This document shows, piece by piece, positions 28,421 through 37,014 of a stretch of DNA of 64,000 nt. The DNA comes from Desertimonas flava. Lineage in GTDB: Bacteria > Actinomycetota > Acidimicrobiia > Acidimicrobiales > Ilumatobacteraceae. The stretch spans positions 25,268 to 89,267 of the forward strand of contig NZ_QKYK01000024.1 of NCBI RefSeq assembly GCF_003426815.1, read 5' to 3'. Position 1 is the first letter of the stretch, and every line of letters starts with the position of its first letter. Position numbers and translations under genes: made by a program. The notes beneath the pieces are model-generated. The model saw only the letters and a program-made list of their open reading frames with translations, did not search any database and was not told where the DNA came from.

Positions 28421-29641
28421 ATGGTGGGACATGTGAGCAGCAGGGTGCGATGCCTGTGGTTGAGCTCGGACGTTCCGTTTCCCGAGCACTCCGGCCGCAT
28501 GCTCTACAGCGCCGGCCTGTCCGGCGCACTGGCTGCGGCGGGCGTCGAGGTGGTCGCCCTCGGGATCGACGACACCGGACAATCCCCGCCCGAGTCCTGC
28601 CCGGTCGTCTGGCGACCGATCGAGCGAGAGCCGACACCGTCGCTCCTGCGCAAGGTTGCGAGCCGGTGGCCGAGCAGCGTCTTCGATCGGCGCACCGGTC
28701 CGTATCGCCAGGCCTTGTCCGCTGCGATCCGCGAGGGCGGATGGGACGTCGCGGTCATCGACTTCCTCGCGATGTCGTGGACCATGCCGATTCTCCGCGC
28801 CGCGGGGATACCGGTCGTGTTCGCCTCACAGAACTACGAGTCGGCGTTGCGCAGGGACGTCCTCGACGTCGTCTCATGGCGAGATCCGGCCAAGCTCCCG
28901 CTGATGTACGACGCCTTTCGAGTGCGCCGATGCGAACGGATGTTGCTCACAGGGAGTGCGCTCGTCACGGCGGTGACGGAGTCCGACGCTGCTCACTTCC
29001 GGCGGGAAGGAGCCACGAACGTACTGGTGGCCACGCCCGGGTACTCCGGCAGCAGGGTGCACCACCGGACGATCTCCGATGCCACCCCGCGCGTCGCAGC
29101 CGTCGTCGGAAGCCTGATGTGGCACGTCAAGCGGCGCAACCTCCAGCAGTTCGTCGAGGCCGCCGACGACATCCTTGCCAGTGCGGGGATCGAGCTGCGG
29201 GTCGTTGGTGCCACCCCACCCGATTTCGATCCGCACCAGTTCAGCAAGGCTCGCAGCGTTCGGTTCACCGGTGCTGTCGACAGCATCGACGATCAGCTCA
29301 CTGACGTTCGCGTCGGGGTGATCTCGGAACGCGGCGGTGGTGGGTTCAAGCTCAAAGCCCTCGACTACGTGTTCCATCGTGTACCGATGGCAGTCCTCGA
29401 TGGGTCGATGGACGGTCTCCCGCTGCGGCCGGACGTCGACTATGTCCGCGCGGCATCCGAGGACGTGCTGGCGCGTCGGATCGTCGAGCTGATCGACGAC
29501 CCGGCCGAGTGCCAGCGAATGCAGGCCAGCGCGTTCGACCGTTGTGCGGAGCTCTTCGAGTGGTCGACACGCGGGCGACTCCTGAAGGACGAGATCGAAA
29601 AGTTGGTGTACGCCTCCCACCGGGTCGCCGCCTGCAGATGA
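28421..29641 (+). CDS. Glycosyltransferase (GT4-like)
   Basis: 406 aa, cytoplasmic two-domain GT-B enzyme. N-terminal half begins RVRCLWLSSDVPFPEHSGRM with a sliding acceptor domain. The C-terminal half contains VVGSLMWHVKRRNLQQFVEA and, in place of the usual E(x7)E, GGGFKLKALDYVFHRVPM. Weak GT1-like signals overall, so substrates are unknown. AGGAGG is only two bases before the ATG; GTG at 28424 fits the spacing better. Head of a five-gene operon in which every following start overlaps the previous stop. Confidence 0.78.
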   Translation: MVGHVSSRVRCLWLSSDVPFPEHSGRMLYSAGLSGALAAAGVEVVALGIDDTGQSPPESCPVVWRPIEREPTPSLLRKVASRWPSSVFDRRTGPYRQALSAAIREGGWDVAVIDFLAMSWTMPILRAAGIPVVFASQNYESALRRDVLDVVSWRDPAKLPLMYDAFRVRRCERMLLTGSALVTAVTESDAAHFRREGATNVLVATPGYSGSRVHHRTISDATPRVAAVVGSLMWHVKRRNLQQFVEAADDILASAGIELRVVGATPPDFDPHQFSKARSVRFTGAVDSIDDQLTDVRVGVISERGGGGFKLKALDYVFHRVPMAVLDGSMDGLPLRPDVDYVRAASEDVLARRIVELIDDPAECQRMQASAFDRCAELFEWSTRGRLLKDEIEKLVYASHRVAACR

Positions 29642-30792
29642 CATCAGTCGACGTGCTGCTGGTCAGTCCCCCAACGCCTGTGTGGGGTGCACAACTCCGC
29701 ATGCTGGATTACGCCCCGGCACTTGCCGAGCGTGGTGTGCGATTGACGCTTGCCTCGCCACCGGACGGGGACTTTCACGCCCGCTGGGTCGGATGTGGGC
29801 TCCCCCACCGGGCGGTCGACCTGCCGATGCTCGACGGGATCCGTGACCCGGAAACGGATCGTCGTCCGCCGCCGCACCAGTTGGCCGCCACGCTCGCGCG
29901 AGCTGCACGAGGTACGGGCTCGCTGGCGAGAGCCATAGGCGACGTGGACGCCGTCTGGTCGTTCTACCTCCGCAGTCATCCCGCGTCGGTCATCGCCGCC
30001 CGGCTGCGCCGCGTCCCGGTCGTCGTGGAGGTGGTCGACATCGTGAGTCCGGGCATCGGCCGCCGGATACTCCAGCGTTGCTCGGCCAGTGCCGACGCGA
30101 CGATCGTCAACAGCGCGGCCACCGGCGCCGCCCTCGAGGGACGCGGCCGCAACGTCCACATCATCCACCCTGGCGTCGACATCGAGCGCTTCGAACCCGG
30201 ACCGACGTCGCTGGCGACACGACGCGTTCTCGCCGACGATGGCGGCGTCCTCTTTGGAATCGCCGGCCGTATCGACGAGGACAAGGGAATCGACGTGCTC
30301 ATCGAGGCCTTCGCCCGCGTGCCACGCGAACTCGACGCCCGCCTTGCTGTCATCGGGGCGGTCGGGATGTCGAGCGAGGCTGCGGCCGACCGCTTGAGGG
30401 CCAGAGCCGCAGAGCTCCTGGGCGGCAGGGCCCGGTTCGTCGGACGACGCGACGACATGCCCGACGTCCTGCGCTGCCTCGACGTGCTGGTCAACGCGTC
30501 TCCGGCGGAACCGTTCGGCCGCAGCGTCCTGGAGGCACAGGCGACCGGTGTGGCGGTCATCGGTTCCCGTCAGGGAGGGATACCGGAATTCGTCTCCGAC
30601 GGAAGCACCGGCCTGCTCGTGCAGCCGAGCGACGCCGACGATCTGGCCAGGGCCATGACCACACTCGCAGCCGATGCCGGGCTGCGGCAACGCCTCGGTG
30701 CGGCCGCTCGTGCCCAGGCGGTGGCCGACTTCAACATCGTCGACCGATATGACCAAGTCGCCGAGCTCCTCATCGAACTGGTGCGCCCCTGA
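29638..30792 (+). CDS. Glycosyltransferase, GT4 family
   Basis: 384 aa retaining GT-B transferase. N-terminal LVSPPTPVWGAQLRMLDYA; the C-terminal nucleotide-sugar domain is complete: GIAGRIDEDKGIDVLIEAFA, ARFVGRRDDMPDVLRCLDV, NASPAEPFGRSVLEAQATG (EX7E motif) and GGIPEFVSDGSTGLLVQPSD. Start is ATGA-coupled to the previous gene. It should add one sugar of the exopolysaccharide repeat on the cytoplasmic face; sugar unknown. Confidence 0.9.
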   Translation: MTSVDVLLVSPPTPVWGAQLRMLDYAPALAERGVRLTLASPPDGDFHARWVGCGLPHRAVDLPMLDGIRDPETDRRPPPHQLAATLARAARGTGSLARAIGDVDAVWSFYLRSHPASVIAARLRRVPVVVEVVDIVSPGIGRRILQRCSASADATIVNSAATGAALEGRGRNVHIIHPGVDIERFEPGPTSLATRRVLADDGGVLFGIAGRIDEDKGIDVLIEAFARVPRELDARLAVIGAVGMSSEAAADRLRARAAELLGGRARFVGRRDDMPDVLRCLDVLVNASPAEPFGRSVLEAQATGVAVIGSRQGGIPEFVSDGSTGLLVQPSDADDLARAMTTLAADAGLRQRLGAAARAQAVADFNIVDRYDQVAELLIELVRP

Positions 30793-32180
30793 TGATGCTC
30801 GCTGCCGGACTCCTCGCCGCGGCAGCGGTGTTCCTGACGGCGCGTCGCTGGGAGATCCGTGGATGCCCCGAGCGCTTCGTCGCCCTCGTGGTCGTGTTCC
30901 TGCTCGCAGAGTGTCTGCTCTACCCAGCCCAGGCCCAGGCACCGACCGGTCCCTTTCGCATCCCGCTCCTCGGCGGGAGCGTCCGCACGCAGGATGCCCT
31001 GGTGGCGATCGGCGTGTTCGCTCGGCTCACCAGCCGTCCGCTGCCTCCGCGCGTGAGCGGAACTGGGGTGCTGTGGTTCGCTGCGTTCGTCTGGCTTCTG
31101 ACGGCGACCGCACGGGGCGTCTTGGCCGGTCACCCCACCAACCTGGTCCTCTTCTCGGCGATGTCGCTCGCCGGCCTGTTCGGCGGTCGGCTGCTCGTGG
31201 CCGGCTGCGATCCATACCGTCTCGCGACCATGCTGCAGGGCTGGTGGTTGCTCCCGCTCTCGGTCATCCTGCTCGTGCTGTTCCCGCTGACGGCCAGCGA
31301 CGGCGACAACCCCGGATACCTCGGGACCGATCTCGGCACCATTCATGTCGACACGGCATCGGTCTTCGTCGCTCTGGGCACGTGCGTCCTGCTTGTGAAG
31401 TGGAGCGGACGGCAGGGACCCAACTGGCTGGCGTGGGCGCCGCTCGCGCTCCTCATCACTCCGTTCGCCATCGAGCAGCGAGCGACACTGGTTCACCTCG
31501 GTGCGACGGTTCTCGTCATCGGGTGGGCGATGACTCGTCCTCAGTGGCGTTCGAACATCCGCCTCCCTCGTGCCCATCTGTTGTGGGCGTCGCTGGTCGT
31601 GGTAGCCGCCTTGATGGTGCTCGTCATCGTGCAGCTCAGCCAGCCGAAGGGAACGATGCCATTCTCCGACTACTACCAGGACACGTTCTTCTCGACCGGC
31701 CAGCAGCTCTCGGCGGCAGCCCGCACCGAGGCCTATGACTTCGCCCTCGACGAGTGGGCCCGCGCCCCTGTGTACGGCCACGGACTCGGCCACTCCTACG
31801 AGATCATTCCGCCCGGTGAGTTCGAGGTACGAACGTTGGGAACGTTCGACAACGTGCCCCTCGACCTGCTCGTGCGCTCGGGGGCCGTCGGCCTGGTGCT
31901 CTTCGGACTGGCGTACGTGTCCACGATTCGGAACGGTTTTGCCGTGTGGCGGGGCGACCGGCGCCGTACCATCGCGGCTCTCGCCCTCGCCGCAGCAGCG
32001 ACGCTGGTGGGACTCGCTGCCAAGTCGATGTTCGAGTCGATCCTCGAGAAAGGGAAGCTGGCGTTGCTGATTGGACTCTGTGCAGGTGTGGTCGCCGCGA
32101 CGCGCAGCTCCGAGGTTCGGCCGGGCAAGCAGCCCGAATTCGCTCCACCCGACGACGCCCGGCAGTCCGTATGGACCTGA
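30792..32180 (+). CDS. O-antigen ligase/polymerase-like membrane protein (Wzy type)
   Basis: 462 aa, about 10-12 membrane segments. The large extracellular loop (about 280-360) and conserved-looking GHGLGHSYEIIPPGEF, followed by VPLDLLVRSGAVGLVLFGLA, match the Wzy_C/O-antigen-ligase pattern (the His and the N/D-x-x-L-x-x-L-x-x-x-G-x-x-G-L signature). Polymerises or transfers lipid-linked repeat units outside the membrane. One-base overlap with the GT and a ten-base overlap with the next gene. Ligase versus polymerase cannot be decided from sequence. Confidence 0.82.
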   Translation: MMLAAGLLAAAAVFLTARRWEIRGCPERFVALVVVFLLAECLLYPAQAQAPTGPFRIPLLGGSVRTQDALVAIGVFARLTSRPLPPRVSGTGVLWFAAFVWLLTATARGVLAGHPTNLVLFSAMSLAGLFGGRLLVAGCDPYRLATMLQGWWLLPLSVILLVLFPLTASDGDNPGYLGTDLGTIHVDTASVFVALGTCVLLVKWSGRQGPNWLAWAPLALLITPFAIEQRATLVHLGATVLVIGWAMTRPQWRSNIRLPRAHLLWASLVVVAALMVLVIVQLSQPKGTMPFSDYYQDTFFSTGQQLSAAARTEAYDFALDEWARAPVYGHGLGHSYEIIPPGEFEVRTLGTFDNVPLDLLVRSGAVGLVLFGLAYVSTIRNGFAVWRGDRRRTIAALALAAAATLVGLAAKSMFESILEKGKLALLIGLCAGVVAATRSSEVRPGKQPEFAPPDDARQSVWT

Positions 32181-33499
32181 TCGAGGTCCGCCGCGCTCTA
32201 CGCCGCTTCTGGCTGCCGAGCCTCGCAGTACTCCTGCTCACCCTGGTGGCGAGCTATGTGGCGGCGACCCGCGGCGAGGTGCGCTATGAGTCCACCGCGG
32301 TCGTCACGGTGACACCCATTCCGGGGGTCGGCGGCAGCGCAGACGCGGTGCGTTTCTACCTTCCTGCGATCGTCGAGCGTGTCGGGTCGAGGTCGTTCCG
32401 CGCCGAACTCACCGAATCGCTCTCCGAAGAGACGCTGGCCGCGGCCGACGAGCTGACGGCGGTGAACGACGTCAACACCGGAATCGTTCGCATCACCGCT
32501 GATGGAACAGACGCCGCCGCGGTCGCCGAGATGGCGAACACGGCAGCAGAGAGCATCGTTGACGCCTTCGCACCCGCTCCCGGCACATCCGTTGCGGTTG
32601 TGGTGGAGATCATCGACGAGGCCGGACCCGGTACGGAGTACGGGAACGACAACGTGGCTGCCATCATGCTCGCCGGCCTCGTGCTCGGCTTGATCCTCGC
32701 CGCCAGTACGGCCATGGTCTGGCAACGGTGGAGCCGCTCACTCGATCCGGCGACTCGCATCCGCAACAATGTCGGTGTCCCGGTGCTCGCCGTGCTTCCA
32801 AACCTCCCCGAGCTTCGGGCCGCGGAAGGCGATCTGGCCCAGGTCATCACGTCAGGCCCTGCCCGCGTCGTCGAGCCGTTCCAGGCTCTCCGGTCACGCC
32901 TGGAGGGCGTGTTGCGCGGCGGCGCCGAGTCGCCGCTGGCCGTCACGTCATGGCAGCAGGACGAGGGGCGGACCACGGTCACGGCGGCGCTCGGGCTCAT
33001 GCTCGCTGCGGTCGGACATGATGTCGTGGCGATCGACGCCGATCTTCGTGACCCGCACCTTCACGAGCTGCTCGGCGCGCCGCTGGCGGTGGGACTTGCG
33101 GAACTCGACCACGTCGGTGTCGGCAAGGTCGTCGTACAGACGCCTCAAACCGGGCTCGGTCTGGTCGCTGCGGGGATCGCCAAGACCCACCCATCCCAGA
33201 TCCTCGCGATGGCGTTGCCACCGACGCTCGCCGAGATCGCGGCACGGACTCCGAAGCCGACGATGTTGATCGATGCTCCGCCGTTGAGTTCGGCACATCA
33301 CCGAGGCGCAAGAGAGCAGATGCCGGCCGAGACAGCGACGGTGCTCGGCGCAGCTCGGAGTGTGCTGCTGGTGATCGACCCGACGACGAGGTACCTGCCC
33401 GAGATCGCTGTTGCCGTCCAGCGCCTACGTGAGGATGGTGTGTTCATCGTCGGCGCCGTACTCAACGGACGGCGGCGGCGACCGTGGAGGCGTCCTTGA
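32171..33499 (+). CDS. Chain-length determinant fused to CpsD-like ATPase domain with altered P-loop
   Basis: 442 aa. Wzz-type N-terminal part: helix 1 (residues 13-31), a short extracytoplasmic domain, helix 2 (162-184). The cytoplasmic domain (about 230-440) resembles tyrosine autokinases: IDADLRDPHLHELLG (Walker A') and MLIDAPPL (Walker B). The Walker A site, normally xGEGKS/T, reads SWQQDEGRTTV at 260-270, with Arg in place of the catalytic Lys. There is no Tyr-rich tail; it ends RRRRPWRRP. It may be a structural co-polymerase without kinase activity. ATG chosen inside the polymerase's 3' end. Confidence 0.82.
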   Translation: MDLIEVRRALRRFWLPSLAVLLLTLVASYVAATRGEVRYESTAVVTVTPIPGVGGSADAVRFYLPAIVERVGSRSFRAELTESLSEETLAAADELTAVNDVNTGIVRITADGTDAAAVAEMANTAAESIVDAFAPAPGTSVAVVVEIIDEAGPGTEYGNDNVAAIMLAGLVLGLILAASTAMVWQRWSRSLDPATRIRNNVGVPVLAVLPNLPELRAAEGDLAQVITSGPARVVEPFQALRSRLEGVLRGGAESPLAVTSWQQDEGRTTVTAALGLMLAAVGHDVVAIDADLRDPHLHELLGAPLAVGLAELDHVGVGKVVVQTPQTGLGLVAAGIAKTHPSQILAMALPPTLAEIAARTPKPTMLIDAPPLSSAHHRGAREQMPAETATVLGAARSVLLVIDPTTRYLPEIAVAVQRLREDGVFIVGAVLNGRRRRPWRRP

Positions 33500-34497
33500 G
33501 CCTCGAGCCTGATGCTGGCAGGACGCCCGCCAACATCGATGCGGCCACGCGCATCTCGGCGATCGTGTGCACGCGGAATCGGTCGGAGTGGGCGGTGAAA
33601 GCAGTCGCCAGTCTGTTGGCCCAAGATGTTCCCGACGATCAGCTCGAACTCATCGTCGTCGACAACGCCTCCACCGATGACACAGGCGTGCTCCTCCCGG
33701 AACTCGTCGCCCGACATCCAGGCGGGCGATACCTCCTCGAACCGGAACTGGGCCTTTCCCACGCTCGCAACCGTGGCATCCTCGAATCGACAGGGGACGT
33801 GGTCGCTTTTCTCGACGACGACGCCGAGGCGCTTCCCGGCTGGGCACGCCATCATCTCGACCGCTACGCCGACCGCGATGTCGTCGGCGTGGCAGGGCGG
33901 ATCGACCTGGATTGGCCGAGGGAACGCCCGGTGTGGCTTCCCTCTCGTTGGGACGGAATGTACGCCGGCCTCGACCTCGGCCCGGACGGTCGCGATCTGG
34001 ACCCACCGGCAATTCCGTACGGGGCGAACATGTCGTTCCGGCGCGACGCGCTGGAGGGAGATGCGATGTTCGACCCCAATCTCGGGCGTCGTGGGGAGGA
34101 CCTGATCTCCGGTGAGGAACACGAGTTGTTCGCACGGCTGCGCGCTTCTGGTCGACTCGTCTACGCACCAGACGCTCGTGTGACCCACCATGTTCTTCCG
34201 GGACGCGTCACCGCACGATGGTTCCTGCGGCGCGTGTGGGCCCAGGGCCGCACCAACGTTCGGCTCGCCACCGTGCTGCGCGACCGTCGCTCTCGCCCCG
34301 GCTGGCTGGCGCGCGCCGGCTACGCCGCTGTTCAGACTGCGGCTTCGCTGGTGCTCTTCGCAGCTCGGAGCGTGAGGGGGTCGACCCCATCGGCGCGGAT
34401 GGACCGCCTCGCCCTCGCGGTTCAAACCGCCGCGATCTCCAAGGAAGCACTTCGAATGGCAGTGCGAAGGTCACCCCGCCCGAGCGCGGCGTCGTAG
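33496..34497 (+). CDS. Glycosyltransferase family 2
   Basis: 333 aa GT-A enzyme. Nucleotide-binding N-terminus ISAIVCTRNRSEWAVKAVAS, VVDNASTDDT, and the metal DxD-like triad VAFLDDDAEALPGW. Acceptor region: PYGANMSFRRDAL, EEHELFARLRASGR. The C-terminal tail has a hydrophobic amphipathic stretch (AAVQTAASLVLFAARSV) that may dock to the membrane. TTG start, with GGAGG six bases upstream and TTGA overlap with the previous stop; in-frame GTG at 33484 is the alternative. Last gene of the operon. Confidence 0.9.
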   Translation: MSLEPDAGRTPANIDAATRISAIVCTRNRSEWAVKAVASLLAQDVPDDQLELIVVDNASTDDTGVLLPELVARHPGGRYLLEPELGLSHARNRGILESTGDVVAFLDDDAEALPGWARHHLDRYADRDVVGVAGRIDLDWPRERPVWLPSRWDGMYAGLDLGPDGRDLDPPAIPYGANMSFRRDALEGDAMFDPNLGRRGEDLISGEEHELFARLRASGRLVYAPDARVTHHVLPGRVTARWFLRRVWAQGRTNVRLATVLRDRRSRPGWLARAGYAAVQTAASLVLFAARSVRGSTPSARMDRLALAVQTAAISKEALRMAVRRSPRPSAAS

Positions 34498-34533
34498 CGC
34501 CGCCGCCTTACTCGCCGTGGGTCGCGGCTCGCA

Positions 34534-36072
34534 TCAGTCGCTGCGAAGCACACTCAGTGCCGGGTCAGGTCCCGTGATGCCGACGCCAGCTGCGGCCGGC
34601 CGGGCCTGGCGTCTGCGCGAGAGTCCGGCGATCGAGCGGCACTCTGAGAGCACCGCGGGCCAGAGCATGCGGACAACCACCGCATACGCAACCATGGCCG
34701 GAATCGTCGCCAGGATGAGCACGACGATCGGCGCCCCTCCCAGTCGCTCGACCGACCAGGCAACGACCAGCCAGGTGACCGCAAGGACGACGGATCCGAC
34801 CGCTGTTGGCACGTGAGCGGCGAGGAACCGCGACCAGGGAAGATCGATGATCCGTGCGACGTAGAGGGTCTGGGGCAGGGCGACGGACAGTGAGACGATT
34901 CCGACGCTCAGCGCCACCGCGTTGATGCCCCACTGCACGGAGACGAGGTAGCCGGTGAGGTACAGGGTGACGTTGACGGCCGTCCAGCGGAACACGAGGT
35001 CGGTTCGACCGCAGGCGGTGCAGAGTGGCGACAGCAGCCATCGCGAGATCATGGTGAGGGCTGCGAGGGCGAGAAGTTGCACCGGAACGATGGCATTGTG
35101 CCACTCGTCGCCGAAGATGAGCGGCACACCGACGTCGGCACCGACAGCCATCAGCACCAGCATCGGCCACACGAGCAGGACGACGAACTTCGTCGCTGTG
35201 ATGAACCAGTTGCGTATTCGCTCGGGCTCGTCCTGCAGCCGTGAGAACACTGGCAGGGCAACGTCGTTGACCGCCGAGCCGATCAGCTGGAGCGGGAAGC
35301 GCTGGAGACGGTAGGCGACCGCATAGTACGCGAGCGCGGTCGGTCCCAGCACCCTGCCGATCACGAGGTTGTCGGCGTTCTGGCTGGCGAACATCATCAA
35401 CTGGGCGCCGAGCAGGCCGACGCTGAATCGGAACAGGCCCCCGAGCTGGCCTCGCTCGAAGCCGAACCGCGGCCATCCCCGCATCCCGATCAAGCACATC
35501 AACACCAAGACGTCGGTGACGATGGTCTGGACCACGAGCGTCCAGTAGCCGGCTCCAGCCGTGATCGCGATCAGCCCGGCGACACCACCGACGACCACTG
35601 CCGATGATTGGATGACGGCGAGCTGGCGGAACTCGAAGGCCCGACGAGACGTCATCAACGGGACGATGGTCAACCCCTTGACGAGGAGGTTCACGCTGAG
35701 GACTCGGAGGACGCCGACCAGCTCAGGAGTCCGGAAGAAATCAGCGAGGGATGGGGCAAGCAAGATCGTCGCGACCATGAACACCAGCGCCATCGACACG
35801 TTGAGGGTCGCCACGGTTCGGATGTCGCCATCGCGCAGGTTCTGGCGTTGCACGAGCGCAGCTCCGAAACCCTGGTCGAGCAGCAGCATGACCAGCGAGA
35901 TGTACACGGTCGCGGCCGCCATGATGCCGAAGTCGCCGGGCCCCAGCAGACGTGCGAACAACATCGTGAACAGCAGGCGACCCCCCGTCGCCCCCACCAT
36001 TTGCAGCATCGCCCACCGAACGCTGTGGGCGGCGGTCGCTCGAAGCGTGTCGACGTGCTCAGGCCCGGCCAT
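34534..36072 (-). CDS. Wzx-type polysaccharide flippase (MOP superfamily)
   Basis: 512 aa with about 14 membrane segments; flips undecaprenyl-linked oligosaccharide to the outer face. Start of the family domain: GGRLLFTMLFARLLGPGDFGIMA; then LDQGFGAALVQRQNLRDGDI, IGRVLGPTALAYYAVAYRLQ and FPLQLIGSAVNDVALPVFSRL, typical of WzxC-like lipopolysaccharide exporters. ATG at 36072 is preceded by GAGGG at six bases; an overlapping GTG lies two codons earlier. Last of a three-gene minus operon and convergent with the GT2 gene; their 36-base gap contains nothing clear. Confidence 0.92.
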   Translation of the reverse strand: MAGPEHVDTLRATAAHSVRWAMLQMVGATGGRLLFTMLFARLLGPGDFGIMAAATVYISLVMLLLDQGFGAALVQRQNLRDGDIRTVATLNVSMALVFMVATILLAPSLADFFRTPELVGVLRVLSVNLLVKGLTIVPLMTSRRAFEFRQLAVIQSSAVVVGGVAGLIAITAGAGYWTLVVQTIVTDVLVLMCLIGMRGWPRFGFERGQLGGLFRFSVGLLGAQLMMFASQNADNLVIGRVLGPTALAYYAVAYRLQRFPLQLIGSAVNDVALPVFSRLQDEPERIRNWFITATKFVVLLVWPMLVLMAVGADVGVPLIFGDEWHNAIVPVQLLALAALTMISRWLLSPLCTACGRTDLVFRWTAVNVTLYLTGYLVSVQWGINAVALSVGIVSLSVALPQTLYVARIIDLPWSRFLAAHVPTAVGSVVLAVTWLVVAWSVERLGGAPIVVLILATIPAMVAYAVVVRMLWPAVLSECRSIAGLSRRRQARPAAAGVGITGPDPALSVLRSD

Positions 36073-36080
36073 CGGCACCC

Positions 36081-37010
36081 TCAGCTGCCATGGACGACGG
36101 TGTACTCGTCATAACGGATGCCCGCGAGGCCCGTGAGCAGACCAGCCCCCAGTGAGATGTGCTTGAGACCGGTCAGGGTCGCCGCGCGTCCGCGTGAGAG
36201 ACCCACCAGCGCCTGGGGGATCCCCCGGGCGATGTGTAAGCAGCCGTTGGCGGCGCGCCGCAGGCGCCGCCACCAGGTGTCCTGAAGATCGCGCAGACAG
36301 AGGCTGAGCGTGTTGCCCCGCCGATACTCCCGCTTCAACACCCACCACGGATTGACCCGGGAGGCTGGTACCGAATCGTGCACGATCGCGTCATCCGCCC
36401 AGACGATGGAGAAACCCTGGTTGACCGCGCGCTGGAAGAAGTGGGTGTCGTCGCCACCGTTCAGGCCCATCGCCTCGTTGAACGGCGCCGGGTCGCCAGG
36501 GGGGAAGACGCGTGCCGCGATGAGTACGTTGCTCGTGCGGGCGTAATCGATGCGCTGTCCGGTCGCGAACCGTGGACGTTCGTAGAAGCCGCCCTCCACC
36601 GCCCAGGTCGGCGGCGGCTCCTCGAAAAGCGGCAGGACCGTCCCGGTGACGACATCCGCTCCGGTACTGCGTTGAACTCGAAGCAACTCGGCGAGCCAAT
36701 TGGTCTCCGCGAGCTCGTCGTCGTCGAGGAACGCGATGAAGTCGGAGCCGCGCGCCATGCGTACGGCGGTGTTGCGCCCGAACGGAATGCCACGGCGCCG
36801 CTCGCTCGCGTAGACCAACTCCCACGGCATGTCGCCCTGCCAGCGCTCGACGAGCGGCCTCGCCGACTCGGCGGGATCGTTGTCGACGATGATCACCTTC
36901 ACCTCATAGGCGTCGCCGGGATCCTCGAGCTTCGCCAGGCTGGCGAGGAGCGCCGCGAGGCCAACAGGTCGGTTGTAGGTGAGCGCGCACACCGCAACCG
37001 TCGTCGCCAT
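36081..37010 (-). CDS. Glycosyltransferase family 2
   Basis: 309 aa GT-A transferase. VAVCALTYNRPVGLAALLAS, IIVDNDPAES, and DFIAFLDDDELAETNWL give the nucleotide- and metal-binding core. NGGDDTHFFQRAVNQGF is the acceptor-side ED/GGD-like motif. A C-terminal region (KHISLGAGLLTGLAGI) is hydrophobic. Sits eight bases upstream of the flippase start and four bases after the phosphodiesterase stop, so all three are one transcript. Confidence 0.92.
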   Translation of the reverse strand: MATTVAVCALTYNRPVGLAALLASLAKLEDPGDAYEVKVIIVDNDPAESARPLVERWQGDMPWELVYASERRRGIPFGRNTAVRMARGSDFIAFLDDDELAETNWLAELLRVQRSTGADVVTGTVLPLFEEPPPTWAVEGGFYERPRFATGQRIDYARTSNVLIAARVFPPGDPAPFNEAMGLNGGDDTHFFQRAVNQGFSIVWADDAIVHDSVPASRVNPWWVLKREYRRGNTLSLCLRDLQDTWWRRLRRAANGCLHIARGIPQALVGLSRGRAATLTGLKHISLGAGLLTGLAGIRYDEYTVVHGS

Positions 37011-37014
37011 CGGA

